Counted from the stretch's first letter, positions 35,334-44,992 are shown. The stretch is 64,000 bases of DNA from Methanospirillum lacunae (GCF_046195335.1 NZ_CP176093.1); one strand, 5' to 3'. Program-made: numbers and translations. The notes: generated by a model not told the origin, from the sequence alone.

Positions 35334-37744
35334 TGAACTATCGCATCATTTTATCGATATGTGTAGTTCTTTTTGGTGTGTGCATCCCCGGGATTTTAGC
35401 TGATGGAAATTCTACCAATTCTGGTGATATGACGGTCACATCTCCAGATATGCAACTTTCCTCCGAGCCCTCAACAGAGCAAAAACCAACTCAAACCATA
35501 ACTGTAGAACCTACGGTGACGATGACTATAGAACCTACATCGACGCAGACCGGTGAAGAAACAATAACGCCTGAGGTTACTTCAACTGTCACTATTGAAC
35601 CTACCTCTACACAGACTGGTGAAGAAACATTAACGCCTGAACCAACTCCAACCGTCACTGTAAAACCTACTGATACGAGTGCATATTCTCCTGATGCGTC
35701 TATAGAGACACCTAATACAAATTTGACTACAAATTCCAATGATTCAATTGGATCATCTGAAACAAATAGTTCGACTAAAGACGAAACCTCAGAACAAACA
35801 TCAGGAAAACAGAATACATCCCAATTAGGTACTCCGGTGATGACCTCGTTTTCTTCATCTTCTGAAGAGGAGGAGAATTCTCAAGTCGTCACCCTGGGGA
35901 CAGTGATAGTTAGCAGCAGTGGATCTTCGAATGTCATTTCAATCAACCAGACTGGTGGAATTGCAGGCAATGCCGGGTATACCTGGACTTCTTCAGATTC
36001 ATACATCATTTCAAGCCCTGGTTCCTATCGACTTGATGAAGATATTTCTACATCTGCCACGTATGCGATTCAAATCGTTGCTTCTGATGTTTCTCTTGAT
36101 GGGAATGGTCATGCCATTACTGGTGATGGATGGTCAGGAACCGCTGGAGTAGAAGTTAATTCCGGAGCTAATAATGTAGTAATCGAAAATATCGGATTGG
36201 TATCAGGATATTATTTTGGTACTGGTATTGAATCAGGGGCTGATGATACCACGATTCGCAATAACAGTATTAGTGAGAGTTTCCGTGCAATCCATACTAC
36301 CGGCTTAAATTCTACAATCGACGAGAATTCAATAGATGGTGGTGGATATTACGGGTGGGGAGCAAAAGGAATAGAAACATCGGGAAATTATGCAAAGACC
36401 ACCAATAATTCAATAACCGGGACTGCAATGGGTATAGAATCCCATGGGAAAGGTGCTGCCATCTCTAACAATACTATTGATCAGAACTATGACACCGGGA
36501 TCTATTCAGCCAGTGGCACGACAAATACACAGACCATCATATCAAACAATTCTATTAGTGGTACTGGCGGAGCAAATAATGGAATTGACTCAGAAGCTGA
36601 CAATACGAGTATTCTAAATAATGTTGTAAAAGGATATTCGGTTGGGACACTAAATTCTGGCACTGGTATTAATTCAGAGGGAACTAATTCAGTTATTGAA
36701 GGAAATAATGTTTCCGATAATGTTCAAGGAATAGCCACAACCGGAAATAATGTCATAATAAGTCAGAATACGGTCTATGATAACTCTGGCGACGGAATTT
36801 CATTAGGGTCTGGAGATAATAGAACAATTACCAAAAATACAATCACTGAAAATAAAATCGGGATCAATATTTCTGACAATTATAAGTTAACGGATATAAA
36901 TAGTAATATAATTCGAAACAATGATGAAGGAATTCACATTACCAATGAAGGCGGTGATGGTGATGGATATATTTTCAATAATTATCTTGGTAATGAAGAG
37001 AATATTGGAGGAGACGGGGATGCAAGCGTCTTTAAATGGAATGTATACCCGACGTTAATGCCAAATGTAGTTGGTGGTCCGAACTTAGCAGGAAATTACT
37101 GGAGTAACAAAACTGAAACCGGGTGGTCTGACCAGCAGGAGCAAAATGAAAATGGATACACTACGACGCCCTATCAGATTGCTACGGAGGTATTTGATTT
37201 CGCCCCATTGGTAAAGACAACAACCCCTCCTACTCCAACTACTTCTCCATCGCCAACGCCAACTGTTTCTCCTACTCCCACAATTTCTCCCACACCTACT
37301 ATAACCTCTACACCCATTCCTCAGTCTGATATTCCTAATCGTATATCCGAACCCTCGTCATCCAACCCCGGGATCCATCTAGGTATAGTGACTGTATCAC
37401 TCCCACCGGAGACAAAACCCGGAGATGTTGCAGAATTACAACTCACATTAGAGAATTCGGGCTCAACCACTCTCTCCAAGGATGCGAGAATTATTCTGTC
37501 TCCAATAAACCCTCTGGCAAAAATAGTAGGTGAACAACCTGCAATATATGAAAACGGAAAGTATCTTCTCACATTTGAGATTCAGATTCCTAAAGATCCT
37601 GGCACCTATATTTACATTTTTAATCCTGTGTATTTCGCAAAAGATCCAACAACAGGAGAAGATATCCGTATTCCGATAGGAGATCCTGTTAAGTTCACGG
37701 TAACTGTGGGATCGGATGGATCTGTGGTGGTGACTTCTTCATGA
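35333..37744 (+). CDS. Large secreted right-handed beta-helix surface protein
   Basis: A signal peptide (1-24), a Thr/Pro/Glu-rich stalk (about 25-175), then a parallel beta-helix of NosD/PbH1 type (about 215-600) with repeated N-N-x-I-S/T-x-N rungs such as IRNNSISES and ISNNTIDQN. A second SPTPT-rich linker (about 630-665) leads to a beta-sandwich-like C-terminal domain. Such proteins are typical of methanogen cell surfaces and may bind polysaccharide; no catalytic residue can be assigned. It has no obvious C-terminal membrane anchor. Both neighbours overlap it, so the three form an operon. Confidence 0.82.
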   Translation: MNYRIILSICVVLFGVCIPGILADGNSTNSGDMTVTSPDMQLSSEPSTEQKPTQTITVEPTVTMTIEPTSTQTGEETITPEVTSTVTIEPTSTQTGEETLTPEPTPTVTVKPTDTSAYSPDASIETPNTNLTTNSNDSIGSSETNSSTKDETSEQTSGKQNTSQLGTPVMTSFSSSSEEEENSQVVTLGTVIVSSSGSSNVISINQTGGIAGNAGYTWTSSDSYIISSPGSYRLDEDISTSATYAIQIVASDVSLDGNGHAITGDGWSGTAGVEVNSGANNVVIENIGLVSGYYFGTGIESGADDTTIRNNSISESFRAIHTTGLNSTIDENSIDGGGYYGWGAKGIETSGNYAKTTNNSITGTAMGIESHGKGAAISNNTIDQNYDTGIYSASGTTNTQTIISNNSISGTGGANNGIDSEADNTSILNNVVKGYSVGTLNSGTGINSEGTNSVIEGNNVSDNVQGIATTGNNVIISQNTVYDNSGDGISLGSGDNRTITKNTITENKIGINISDNYKLTDINSNIIRNNDEGIHITNEGGDGDGYIFNNYLGNEENIGGDGDASVFKWNVYPTLMPNVVGGPNLAGNYWSNKTETGWSDQQEQNENGYTTTPYQIATEVFDFAPLVKTTTPPTPTTSPSPTPTVSPTPTISPTPTITSTPIPQSDIPNRISEPSSSNPGIHLGIVTVSLPPETKPGDVAELQLTLENSGSTTLSKDARIILSPINPLAKIVGEQPAIYENGKYLLTFEIQIPKDPGTYIYIFNPVYFAKDPTTGEDIRIPIGDPVKFTVTVGSDGSVVVTSS
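35527..35641 (+). repeat. Tandem imperfect repeat coding for the stalk of the surface protein
   Basis: Two copies of a roughly 47-base unit (35527-35573 and 35594-35641) encode IEPTSTQTGEET(I/L)TPE with mainly third-position changes. They look like a recent duplication in the glycosylation-prone Thr/Pro stalk, whose length may vary between strains. Confidence 0.6.
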
Positions 37745-38544
37745 GGTGGAGCTATCCTCTTATTCTTCTTATACTAATGGCAGGTGTATCTGCAGACCGG
37801 CTCCCACCAGGTATGCCTGAAACCCAGGTCTTTTCTATTGGATCTACTCTCAGTGTAACCGGAATCACTGATCAATCTACACAAATGGATTGGACTTCAT
37901 CAAGAGGATCTCCGCTTGAAAGCACTACCTTTAACAGTTCGGATCTCATCTCACTCGTTCAGTACCATGACTCGCTTATGGGTAACGGTGGAACTGTTGT
38001 TGAAGTAAAAAATTTCGATTTTGGTTCAGGTTCACAGTCTCGTTCGATGTATAACATCGAGAGCGAAAAAGTACTCACATATAACAGCCGCGAAGGTTCA
38101 CTTCTCCTGGGCTCTGAGACTCTGATGATGGATAATATGGGTAATAGCACGAGTGATTCACTCCCTATCAGGTGTGTTTTCTCAGATCAAAATGCCATTC
38201 TGATGCCTGCGTTCTGCAATATTGTCCAGGCAAAAAGTGATCTTATCAACATAAACCAGGCGAAAGTTTCAACCAAGGGCGAGATCAGATCAGCAGGCGG
38301 GTTCAGCACTTCAGCGGCTATGAATTACCGGATTGCAGTCACGGCTGACAAGAATGTGCCTGCACATGGCACCGTCAGAACTGAGTTTGCAGGAAGTATC
38401 ATGGAAGCCCGGGATACGAATCTGTCAGAAAACACCTGGTACAAGACCGCTGCAACTAATTCATGGAAAGATAAAACCGAAGTGGCCGGGGAGGTTAGGA
38501 ATCTGCAGAAGACGTTCGGGTATGTGTCCGGGATGAGGGTGTGA
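37741..38544 (+). CDS. Exported protein of unknown function
   Basis: A short signal peptide (MRWSYPLILLILMAGVSA) precedes a polar, beta-strand-rich protein of 267 residues without cysteine-rich or catalytic motifs that I recognise. The start overlaps the end of the beta-helix gene (ATGA), so the two are made together. Style and N-terminal sequence (MRWSY) recall the product of the gene at 40018 (MRWNY), so they may belong to one family of secreted proteins. Confidence 0.7.
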   Translation: MRWSYPLILLILMAGVSADRLPPGMPETQVFSIGSTLSVTGITDQSTQMDWTSSRGSPLESTTFNSSDLISLVQYHDSLMGNGGTVVEVKNFDFGSGSQSRSMYNIESEKVLTYNSREGSLLLGSETLMMDNMGNSTSDSLPIRCVFSDQNAILMPAFCNIVQAKSDLININQAKVSTKGEIRSAGGFSTSAAMNYRIAVTADKNVPAHGTVRTEFAGSIMEARDTNLSENTWYKTAATNSWKDKTEVAGEVRNLQKTFGYVSGMRV

Positions 38545-38565
38545 AAAAAAGATGACATTCGATTA

Positions 38566-38832
38566 CTATTCATAGTTTTCTTTTTTTCCTACTGCTACCA
38601 CGCAAATAATCAGTCGATCATCCATAATTCGATATGTCAGGCGGTATTCCCCGATTCTCATCCGATATCGTGGTTTATCCGGAGGGCATCCTTTAATCTT
38701 CCTTACATTATGGTAATGAAATGGATCACTCGCAAGATTTTCAAGAGCGATCTCAATTCGTATTCGGGTTGTTATGGGTAGTTTGATAAAAGATTTTTCA
38801 GCCCGATGGGTGAATTGTACGCGGTACTCCAT
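38566..38832 (-). CDS. RelE/ParE-family toxin
   Basis: The 88-residue product fits RelE-type mRNA interferases: YRVQFTHRAEKSFIKLP, the core LASDPFHYHNVRKIKG, and the C-terminal strand pair YRMRIGEYRLTYRI then ICVVAVGKKENYE. Basic residues in RMRIGEYRL sit where the RNA-contacting arginines are expected. The start codon overlaps the antitoxin stop by one base (TAATG). Confidence 0.9.
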   Translation of the reverse strand: MEYRVQFTHRAEKSFIKLPITTRIRIEIALENLASDPFHYHNVRKIKGCPPDKPRYRMRIGEYRLTYRIMDDRLIICVVAVGKKENYE

Positions 38833-39089
38833 TAATTCCCCAGGGATTTTCTCACCTGGTCATCACCAAGATCTTTCATAATATCCCGGAGATTACGGAC
38901 ACGACCTGCTTGAATGTCTGCTTCACTAGCCTTGATATCATCACGTTCATCCTGAGTAAGTGGCTCATCATCATATGCAGCATCAACCAGACGATCAATG
39001 AGAGCATCAAATGTTTCTCTCGGATGAAGTTTGAGAGCTTGTAGTTTTTCTTTGGTCTCTGACCTGAGTTGAACGGTGGTCATTGCCAT
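38832..39089 (-). CDS. Antitoxin of the RelE-type pair
   Basis: The N-terminal MTTVQLRSETKEKLQALK looks like a ribbon-helix-helix DNA-binding fold. The acidic middle and the tail with VRNLRDIMKDLG should wrap the toxin. It is translated before the toxin and probably represses the operon through the palindrome that begins six bases upstream of the start. A second ATG six bases downstream (MTTVQ) may be the true start. Confidence 0.85.
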   Translation of the reverse strand: MAMTTVQLRSETKEKLQALKLHPRETFDALIDRLVDAAYDDEPLTQDERDDIKASEADIQAGRVRNLRDIMKDLGDDQVRKSLGN

Positions 39090-39094
39090 AGTGA

Positions 39095-39112
39095 GTTATA
39101 GTGTACTATAAC
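39095..39112 (-). promoter_or_regulatory. 18-bp palindromic operator of the toxin-antitoxin operon
   Basis: GTTATAGT-GT-ACTATAAC is a perfect dyad with 8-bp arms directly in front of the antitoxin gene. Position and symmetry are those of toxin-antitoxin autoregulatory operators. The remaining DNA to 39497 has no gene I accept; TTATACAT at 39461-39468 is a TATA-like box about 30 bases before the next start codon. Confidence 0.75.
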
Positions 39113-39497
39113 CTGATAATCATATCCACGAATAGAAGATCATCAAAAAGAAAAGGGCTATATTATCCCTTTATCCGAACAGATTCGAGAATCCAAGGAA
39201 GTGGAGTGTGAAAAAACTGAAAACCTGAAAAAAACCGGATGGTTCTAAATATTTACTTTCAGACTGTTCCTGGTTTGTATACTTATTTACATTCTTACAA
39301 CCTGCCAGAGATCTCGGCACATTTCCGGATTGTCTATTCAGGAGATCAGTTCACCTGGTTGCTGAGAAATAATCCTTCAATTCGCTTGGATTCCCCATCA
39401 GCCAACGATTTTTCTTTCGTCTGACACCCCGTTAAAATTACTTTTCCCTCCCGGTCGACATTATACATAGCCGTGAAATGCGGCAGGGAATCGAACA

Positions 39498-40001
39498 ATG
39501 GCAGACTTTACAACCAAGAGTGTCACCAAGTCAGCTGAGCGGAAACTCAGCTCACCCATCGACACCGTAGCAAACTTCCTGGCACTTGTTCAGGATGTGA
39601 TCGAGAACAACCCCTGGGGATGCACATCGTATACATCTAACAACCAGACTGTTGCCGGGGTTGTCAGGGGATCTGAACACTACACCGGAAAGATCGTGTA
39701 TGAGAACGCAGAAGCAAAGACGGTAGGGCAGATATCAGTCCGGGCTCCAACTTCTGCAGCTTTCAACACCGATATCAGCACGATAGTTGCTGCAACAGCA
39801 ATAAACACCGCAATGGGGGGAACACCGTCACATGACAGTTCTGAAGACTCCTTCAGCTGTGCTCTCAAATGCCACAACGCAAACGGAGAGATCTTCTCTG
39901 TCACATTCAAGCGTGACAGTGTTGTGGTATCAGGATACGAAGCAGACAGCATTCTCACCGGGATAGAAACCTGGGCAGATACCGTTGCTCTCCTGGCATA
40001 A
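39498..40001 (+). CDS. Unknown protein, probably cytoplasmic
   Basis: I do not recognise this 167-residue protein. It has no signal peptide or membrane helix, starts MADFTTKSVTKSAERKLS, is rich in Ser/Thr/Ala, and contains two cysteine spots (WGCTSY, FSCALKCHN). A TATA-like box lies about 30 bases upstream. The next gene, coding for an exported protein, starts 17 bases after its stop, so they are likely co-transcribed. Confidence 0.65.
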   Translation: MADFTTKSVTKSAERKLSSPIDTVANFLALVQDVIENNPWGCTSYTSNNQTVAGVVRGSEHYTGKIVYENAEAKTVGQISVRAPTSAAFNTDISTIVAATAINTAMGGTPSHDSSEDSFSCALKCHNANGEIFSVTFKRDSVVVSGYEADSILTGIETWADTVALLA

Positions 40002-40017
40002 TCTCCAGGAGAGAAGA

Positions 40018-40548
40018 ATGCGATGGAATTATCTGGCAACCGGATCAGTTCTTCTGATCCTTGCCTCTCTTACCGGAGCAGAGTGCCTTGGCACAACCAT
40101 CAGCACTGACGGAACAGTCCATTTGTTTGGATCTGGTGAGGATGGCAACGGGTCGTTTGTATCCCGGGTTATGACCGTAGGGTCTTCCGAACTCTCCCGG
40201 ATAATTACCGGTGAAGATTCAGGAACCCTGATGTCAGTTCATGGAACAGGTCCGGTGCTTTTCTCTGATTATACCACAAAAGACCGGGTATCTCCTCCTC
40301 CTCTGGCCTGTGTCTTTCTTGTTGACAGAGACAGTTCAGAACGTCGTTCACACATGTCTGCATCAGGTATCCTTGAACGCGGATCATATACCATGAGCCG
40401 TGAATCAGAACCGGATCTCCTTGGAGAGAGCCTGATCAACGGGAGCGGGTTCATACTCCTGGAGTCAGGAATTGAAGGAAATATGACATCAGGATCAGAA
40501 GACTTTGTATCAGGAAACATGACAGTTCATGATACTGTCAGACTGTGA
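40018..40548 (+). CDS. Exported protein of unknown function
   Basis: A signal peptide (MRWNYLATGSVLLILASLTG) precedes a Gly/Ser-rich beta-type protein of about 155 residues with no known motif. The ATG has GGAGAG upstream, which decides the start over an in-frame codon 33 bases earlier. It resembles the product of the gene at 37741 in its N-terminus and composition. An inverted repeat ATCAAAT (40548-40554) / ATTTGAT (40575-40581) at the stop codon may be a terminator stem. Confidence 0.65.
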   Translation: MRWNYLATGSVLLILASLTGAECLGTTISTDGTVHLFGSGEDGNGSFVSRVMTVGSSELSRIITGEDSGTLMSVHGTGPVLFSDYTTKDRVSPPPLACVFLVDRDSSERRSHMSASGILERGSYTMSRESEPDLLGESLINGSGFILLESGIEGNMTSGSEDFVSGNMTVHDTVRL

Positions 40549-41193
40549 TCAAATCGATATGGTTTTATAGGATCATTTGATTCTTTGAAAGTGAAATCTC
40601 ACACCTGTGAACAGGAATAAGAGATCCGGGGATGAACCGATGAAAGTCCAGATCCCCCTGATCACTTTCGCACCGTTTACCTAATCTTTAGATACCAGGG
40701 TGCTGAATCACCATGTGTCATACGCAATCTGACCATGGCTCAGCACCTCTTCAGGCCAGATAAATCACGAAAATTCCCCGGTGTCGCAGTATTAAAAACA
40801 GCGTTCCTCATCAGGAGAATTTCTGTGATCCTGATCGTATCTGATGACCTGAACGCTTCGAATCAGGAGATCCTCGGGCTGAATTCATGGACAATATGCC
40901 TGATCCGGTTCAAGAGGAGACGGAGCAGTATGGCATCAGATCAGATGACATGGAGATGATAGTATACTAAAAATTGAAAAACCCCGCACAACACTTCACA
41001 TTCTTGACCGGACGAGAAGATTGGCGGGGGTAAACTACCTGTATAATCTTAAGAGCGTTTGTATTTTTCTGTCATCATGGGGTCTTGCTCATGGATCGTG
41101 ACTCTGTTCCCGGCAGATGGATCTCCGGGTCCGGTATCCACGCTCCTTCAGTGGGCTCTATACATCTCTCATTCAGATCAGGGGGTGGTCACG
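40549..41193. other. Intergenic region before the primase-helicase operon
   Basis: Apart from the inverted repeat around 40548-40581 I see no clear element. A 74-codon frame (40735-40959) has no motif, ribosome-binding site or family resemblance, so I leave it uncalled. The region marks the change from exported-protein genes to a mobile-element-like operon. Confidence 0.4.
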
Positions 41194-41526
41194 ATGGCAG
41201 GAACTAGCCTCACTGCCCGGACTATTCTCTTTGATGCAGCAGCAGAACTTGATAAAAATGGTTACGTGTTTATCAGGGTTGCAGGCTCATCACGTCTGTT
41301 TGATCTTGTAGCCTGGAACAAAGAAAAGACCCTCTTTATTGCAGTCAGAAGAACCTGCAGCGGTGGAATATCCCGGTTTGCACGCGATGTCAGCCTGCTT
41401 GCATCTCTAGTCAAAGAGAGGACCCTGCCCGGGATTGTGCAGATTTGGGTCTTTGCCTCAAAAGAGTGGCAGAGATATCAGATTCTCCCTGGTGGAGCCT
41501 TGCTTATCAGAGGAGGGTTTTTATGA
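41194..41526 (+). CDS. Small protein resembling a decayed PD-(D/E)xK nuclease fold
   Basis: The pattern GYVFIRVAGSSRLFDLVAWN, then LFIAVRRT, then a helix and QIWVFASKEWQRYQI, follows the order of Holliday-junction resolvase/VRR-type folds. The expected Glu-x-Lys is Ala-Val-Arg-Arg, so catalysis is doubtful. This is a fold guess; a structure prediction would decide. The ATG has GGGGG eight bases upstream; an earlier in-frame start has none. Its stop overlaps the next start (ATGA), coupling it to the primase-helicase. Confidence 0.55.
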   Translation: MAGTSLTARTILFDAAAELDKNGYVFIRVAGSSRLFDLVAWNKEKTLFIAVRRTCSGGISRFARDVSLLASLVKERTLPGIVQIWVFASKEWQRYQILPGGALLIRGGFL

Positions 41527-44500
41527 ATCACCCGACACGTTCAGCCTGCTCTATTCTCTTTGAGCCCGGTCAGACAGTCGAGGTAAGACTGATTGGAAAG
41601 CGGGGAACAGCATCCGGGTATTACAACAACTTTGACCGGCTCAGTGCTGATGCAGTCTCGTTTGACAACCGGGGCGAGTATGCAGGGGCTTATGTCACCC
41701 TCAACCCGGTGAACCCTAATCTGTTGGCACGTCGTGCCAACAGAATCGAAACCCGGCTCGGCAAAGACGAGAAGTCTGCTGGAGATAATGATATCCTCTC
41801 CCGGAGATGGCTTCCGATAGATATCGACCCGGTTCGACCCTCCGGAGTATCCTCGTCAGATTCAGAGCATGCAGCAGCGATAGAGAAAGCAGCACGGATT
41901 TCAGCATATCTTACTGATCTCGGATGGCCTGAGCCGGTCATGGCAGACTCAGGCAATGGGGCACACCTGTTATACCGGATAGATCTCCCAAACGATACCG
42001 AGTCCCGGGATCTTGTCAGAAGTATTCTTGAGACCCTGGATATTCTCTTTTCAGATGAGTTTTCAACCGTTGATACCTCGGTATACAACGCTGCCAGGAT
42101 CTGGAAACTGTATGGGACAACCAGCAGAAAGGGAGACAATATTTCTTCACGACCGCACCGGAAAGCAGCGATACTCTCGGTTCCTGATGAACTGGAGATC
42201 GTCTGCCTCGATCTCCTATCTTCCCTGGCTACAATGCTACCACAACAGGAGTCAGAACCAGAAAAACCCGATAGTAAAGGCAAAGGCATGGGTCGAAAGA
42301 CAGAGGGTGCAATAGACCTTGCATCATGGCTTGATCGGAATTCTCTCGGGTACCGTCAGAAGGCATACGCAGGAGGATCGCTCTTTGTACTTGATCAGTG
42401 CCCATTCTCATCAGACCATAAAAACGGTGCATATGCTATCCAGTTCTCAAACGGAGCCATCTTTGCCGGATGCCATCATTCTTCATGCGGAGGAGGAACA
42501 CAACGATGGCCAGAACTCAGGACGATGTTTGAGGGTCCTGAATCATCCCGTACCCGGAGTACCAATAAGACCAACAAGAACTCCGAATCCTCGTCCGTTC
42601 CTCTGAAACAGGATGATATTCACGAAGTATCTGATGAGATTTCTAAAACCGCATCAGCAATTCTTCGAGGTGGCGATCCCCTCGCGTACATGCTTGAGAC
42701 CTTTGCACTCGATCATATCGGAGACCCGGTAGTGGCCGAATGCCTGGTGATGTCTCTTGCATCCAGGAAGGTGATAAATGCCCGGGGTCTGCATGTCTCG
42801 GTGACCGGGGAATCAGGTAAAGGGAAATCCCATGCCTTTGAGACGATGATGAACCAGGTACCCCTGGAGTTCAGGCTTGAAGGCAGGATGAGTGAGAAGG
42901 CCCTCTTCTACATCAAGGGAATGCAGCCGGGAAGTGTGATTGCTCTTGATGATGTTGCACTCTCCGACCAGATGCAGGAGATCCTCAAAGGTGTCACAAC
43001 CTCGTTTCGTCGTCCGTTTACATACCGAACTGTGAGCAAGGACCGGGTAGGTGAGACCTGCATTATCCCTGAAAGGTGTGTCTGGTGGATTGCCAAGGTT
43101 GATGGGACAGGAGACGATCAAGTCTGGAACAGGATGCTGACCTGCTGGATTGATGATTCAGAAGAGCAGGATGCAGCGGTTCTTGAGAGAACTCTTTCTG
43201 AGGCTGAAGGACTCAGGCCGGACAGGATAGATATCAGGGATGAGGCTCTGGTATGCCAGGAGATATGGAGACAGATATCACCTGCCTGGGTTGTTGTTCC
43301 ATTTGCAAAGAAGATAAGATTTTCATCGGCACTGAACCGGAGAAATCCTGATATGGTGCTCGATCTCGTGAAGGCTCATGCAACGCTCATGCAGCATCAG
43401 CGTGTTCATGTTGAAAGTGATGATTCTATCCAGATCTACGCCACAGAGGATGATTTCACTGCTGCACAGCGGCTGTATATGGCATTGAATAACACCTCTG
43501 GCAGTCTTGAATCAAAACTAACCAGAAGAGAAGCAGTGCTTGTTGAAGCGATTCGAACTCATGGGACCGGAGAGGTGACAATCTCTGAACTTCAGCATAT
43601 CACAGACTTGTCGTTTTCTGTGATATACAAGATGCTCCAGGGGTCATCAAGCAGAGGACATCACTATGAGGGTCTTCTCACGAAATGTCCTGCTGTATCG
43701 GTCTGTGACCGGACGCTCGTTGTGGATGAGAGCGGAACGACTTCTGCTCACCGGAGAGCTAAAGCCTATTCCTGGGATGATCAGGTGTACCAAGCCTGGA
43801 AGTATGGGGGAGGATGCTGGCTTGACAGAGATGACCCGCCTTCTGATGATAAAACCGGTCATGATGGGAATGATCTGAAGATTGTTCATGAAGAATTCGG
43901 AACTGCTGATGGTTGCGGGCTGACTGCAGAATGTTCTGCAACGAATTCGGTTTCAGATTGCACATCAGATCAGGAATTAAATAATAATAATAATTTTTTA
44001 TGTACTTATTACGGAATAAGAGAAGATACAGAGAGCAGGAAAGATGATCATGAATGTGATTGTGTCTCTTCATCTGAAAATTGCAGTTCCGTAATTAGGG
44101 ATCAGGATCATCATTCTGATGAATTATTAACGCCTGATTGTAAAAATACTGAATATAATAATTGCACTGATTTCAGCAACTCATTTGCAACTCCTCAAAA
44201 TGAGCCCGGTTTGTCAGAACGTTCGGCAGCGTTCTGCAATGGCTCGTCAGGATCTATGAAGGTGAGAACGAATGAGTTCTGTGAGATTGACCAGGGTTTT
44301 GGTCAGGGTCCGTGCGACTGCTGTGGGTCAGATTGGGTTCACTACCAGGAGAGGATGACCCGGGAACGGCTGGCTGCTCCTCCCCGGATGAACAGGAAGA
44401 TCTGCAGATCATGTTTTGAGAAGGCGAAACGTGATGAGGCAGCATCGTTCAGGGCTCTTCCCGGTGTGATTGATCCTCTTTCACTAATCAGGCTGAATTC

Positions 44501-44615
44501 TGATATCGGGAGATGCCAGGTCTGTAACACGTTCAAGGCAACATGGCACGATTCAGAGTCCGGGGTTGCTGTGTGTGATTCATGCCGGTCCAGGATTCTC
44601 CGGGAGGGGTCATGA
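41523..44615 (+). CDS. Primase-polymerase/helicase fusion, replication protein of an integrated element
   Basis: The N-terminal region is an archaeo-eukaryotic primase-like domain: metal-binding LPIDIDP (Asp100, Asp102), SGNGAH (His148), and VDTSVYNAARIWKLYGT then RKGDN. A zinc motif follows (Cys293, His299, Cys317, Cys322). Next is a P-loop helicase-like domain with GESGKGKS (429-436) and SVIALDDVAL (near 471-480). The end carries a low-complexity Asn/Asp/Ser linker, encoded by an AT-rich insert with an AAT run near 43980, and two Cys-x2-Cys zinc fingers. Such fusions start replication of plasmids and viruses. At 1030 residues it is large and uninterrupted. It overlaps both neighbours by 4 bases. 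Confidence 0.8.
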   Translation: MNHPTRSACSILFEPGQTVEVRLIGKRGTASGYYNNFDRLSADAVSFDNRGEYAGAYVTLNPVNPNLLARRANRIETRLGKDEKSAGDNDILSRRWLPIDIDPVRPSGVSSSDSEHAAAIEKAARISAYLTDLGWPEPVMADSGNGAHLLYRIDLPNDTESRDLVRSILETLDILFSDEFSTVDTSVYNAARIWKLYGTTSRKGDNISSRPHRKAAILSVPDELEIVCLDLLSSLATMLPQQESEPEKPDSKGKGMGRKTEGAIDLASWLDRNSLGYRQKAYAGGSLFVLDQCPFSSDHKNGAYAIQFSNGAIFAGCHHSSCGGGTQRWPELRTMFEGPESSRTRSTNKTNKNSESSSVPLKQDDIHEVSDEISKTASAILRGGDPLAYMLETFALDHIGDPVVAECLVMSLASRKVINARGLHVSVTGESGKGKSHAFETMMNQVPLEFRLEGRMSEKALFYIKGMQPGSVIALDDVALSDQMQEILKGVTTSFRRPFTYRTVSKDRVGETCIIPERCVWWIAKVDGTGDDQVWNRMLTCWIDDSEEQDAAVLERTLSEAEGLRPDRIDIRDEALVCQEIWRQISPAWVVVPFAKKIRFSSALNRRNPDMVLDLVKAHATLMQHQRVHVESDDSIQIYATEDDFTAAQRLYMALNNTSGSLESKLTRREAVLVEAIRTHGTGEVTISELQHITDLSFSVIYKMLQGSSSRGHHYEGLLTKCPAVSVCDRTLVVDESGTTSAHRRAKAYSWDDQVYQAWKYGGGCWLDRDDPPSDDKTGHDGNDLKIVHEEFGTADGCGLTAECSATNSVSDCTSDQELNNNNNFLCTYYGIREDTESRKDDHECDCVSSSENCSSVIRDQDHHSDELLTPDCKNTEYNNCTDFSNSFATPQNEPGLSERSAAFCNGSSGSMKVRTNEFCEIDQGFGQGPCDCCGSDWVHYQERMTRERLAAPPRMNRKICRSCFEKAKRDEAASFRALPGVIDPLSLIRLNSDIGRCQVCNTFKATWHDSESGVAVCDSCRSRILREGS

Positions 44616-44992
44616 TTTCGCCGGTGTTTCGGTTTCACCTGCCTCATCTCTTCTGGTTTCTGTTCGGGTGCTCTGTGCTCTGGAAGGTTGGGAGGCTGAA
44701 GCCGGATCCTGTTCATGAGCAGATCAGGGTGATAATCGACGGTCCGGGTGAAATCGGGAGGATATCCCGGAATGATGCCCGGGCGGTGATAAACCGGGAA
44801 GAGGGGATATCGATAGACCCCGGGGGAACGGTAGAGTTATCGACGTCCGGTCACGGGGTAGTGATCGAGGTTCCGGGAGAAGGTGGAGGTAGGTTTGTGG
44901 CTATAACTATGCAGGTCTGGAATATGCTGGAGTACTGGCCGAAGAAGAAGGCAGCGTTGTTTGAGGAAGTAGGGAAAACGGATAGTGGCTGA
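44612..44992 (+). CDS. Small unknown protein of the primase-helicase operon
   Basis: I do not recognise this 126-residue protein. It has one hydrophobic stretch near the N-terminus (FWFLFGCSVLW), then a basic and Gly-rich body (IIDGPGEIGRISRNDAR, GEGGGRFVAI). The ATG overlaps the previous stop and has GGAGGGG just upstream, so it is translated together with the primase-helicase and is likely an accessory factor. Confidence 0.6.
   Translation: MISPVFRFHLPHLFWFLFGCSVLWKVGRLKPDPVHEQIRVIIDGPGEIGRISRNDARAVINREEGISIDPGGTVELSTSGHGVVIEVPGEGGGRFVAITMQVWNMLEYWPKKKAALFEEVGKTDSG

Noticed and set aside
39498..40001. Viral structural protein
   Set aside because: Its size and composition are compatible, but no other structural gene is adjacent and it pairs with an exported-protein gene; left as unknown.
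40735..40959. 74-codon open frame between exported-protein gene and primase operon
   Set aside because: No ribosome-binding site, family resemblance or convincing composition; likely chance.
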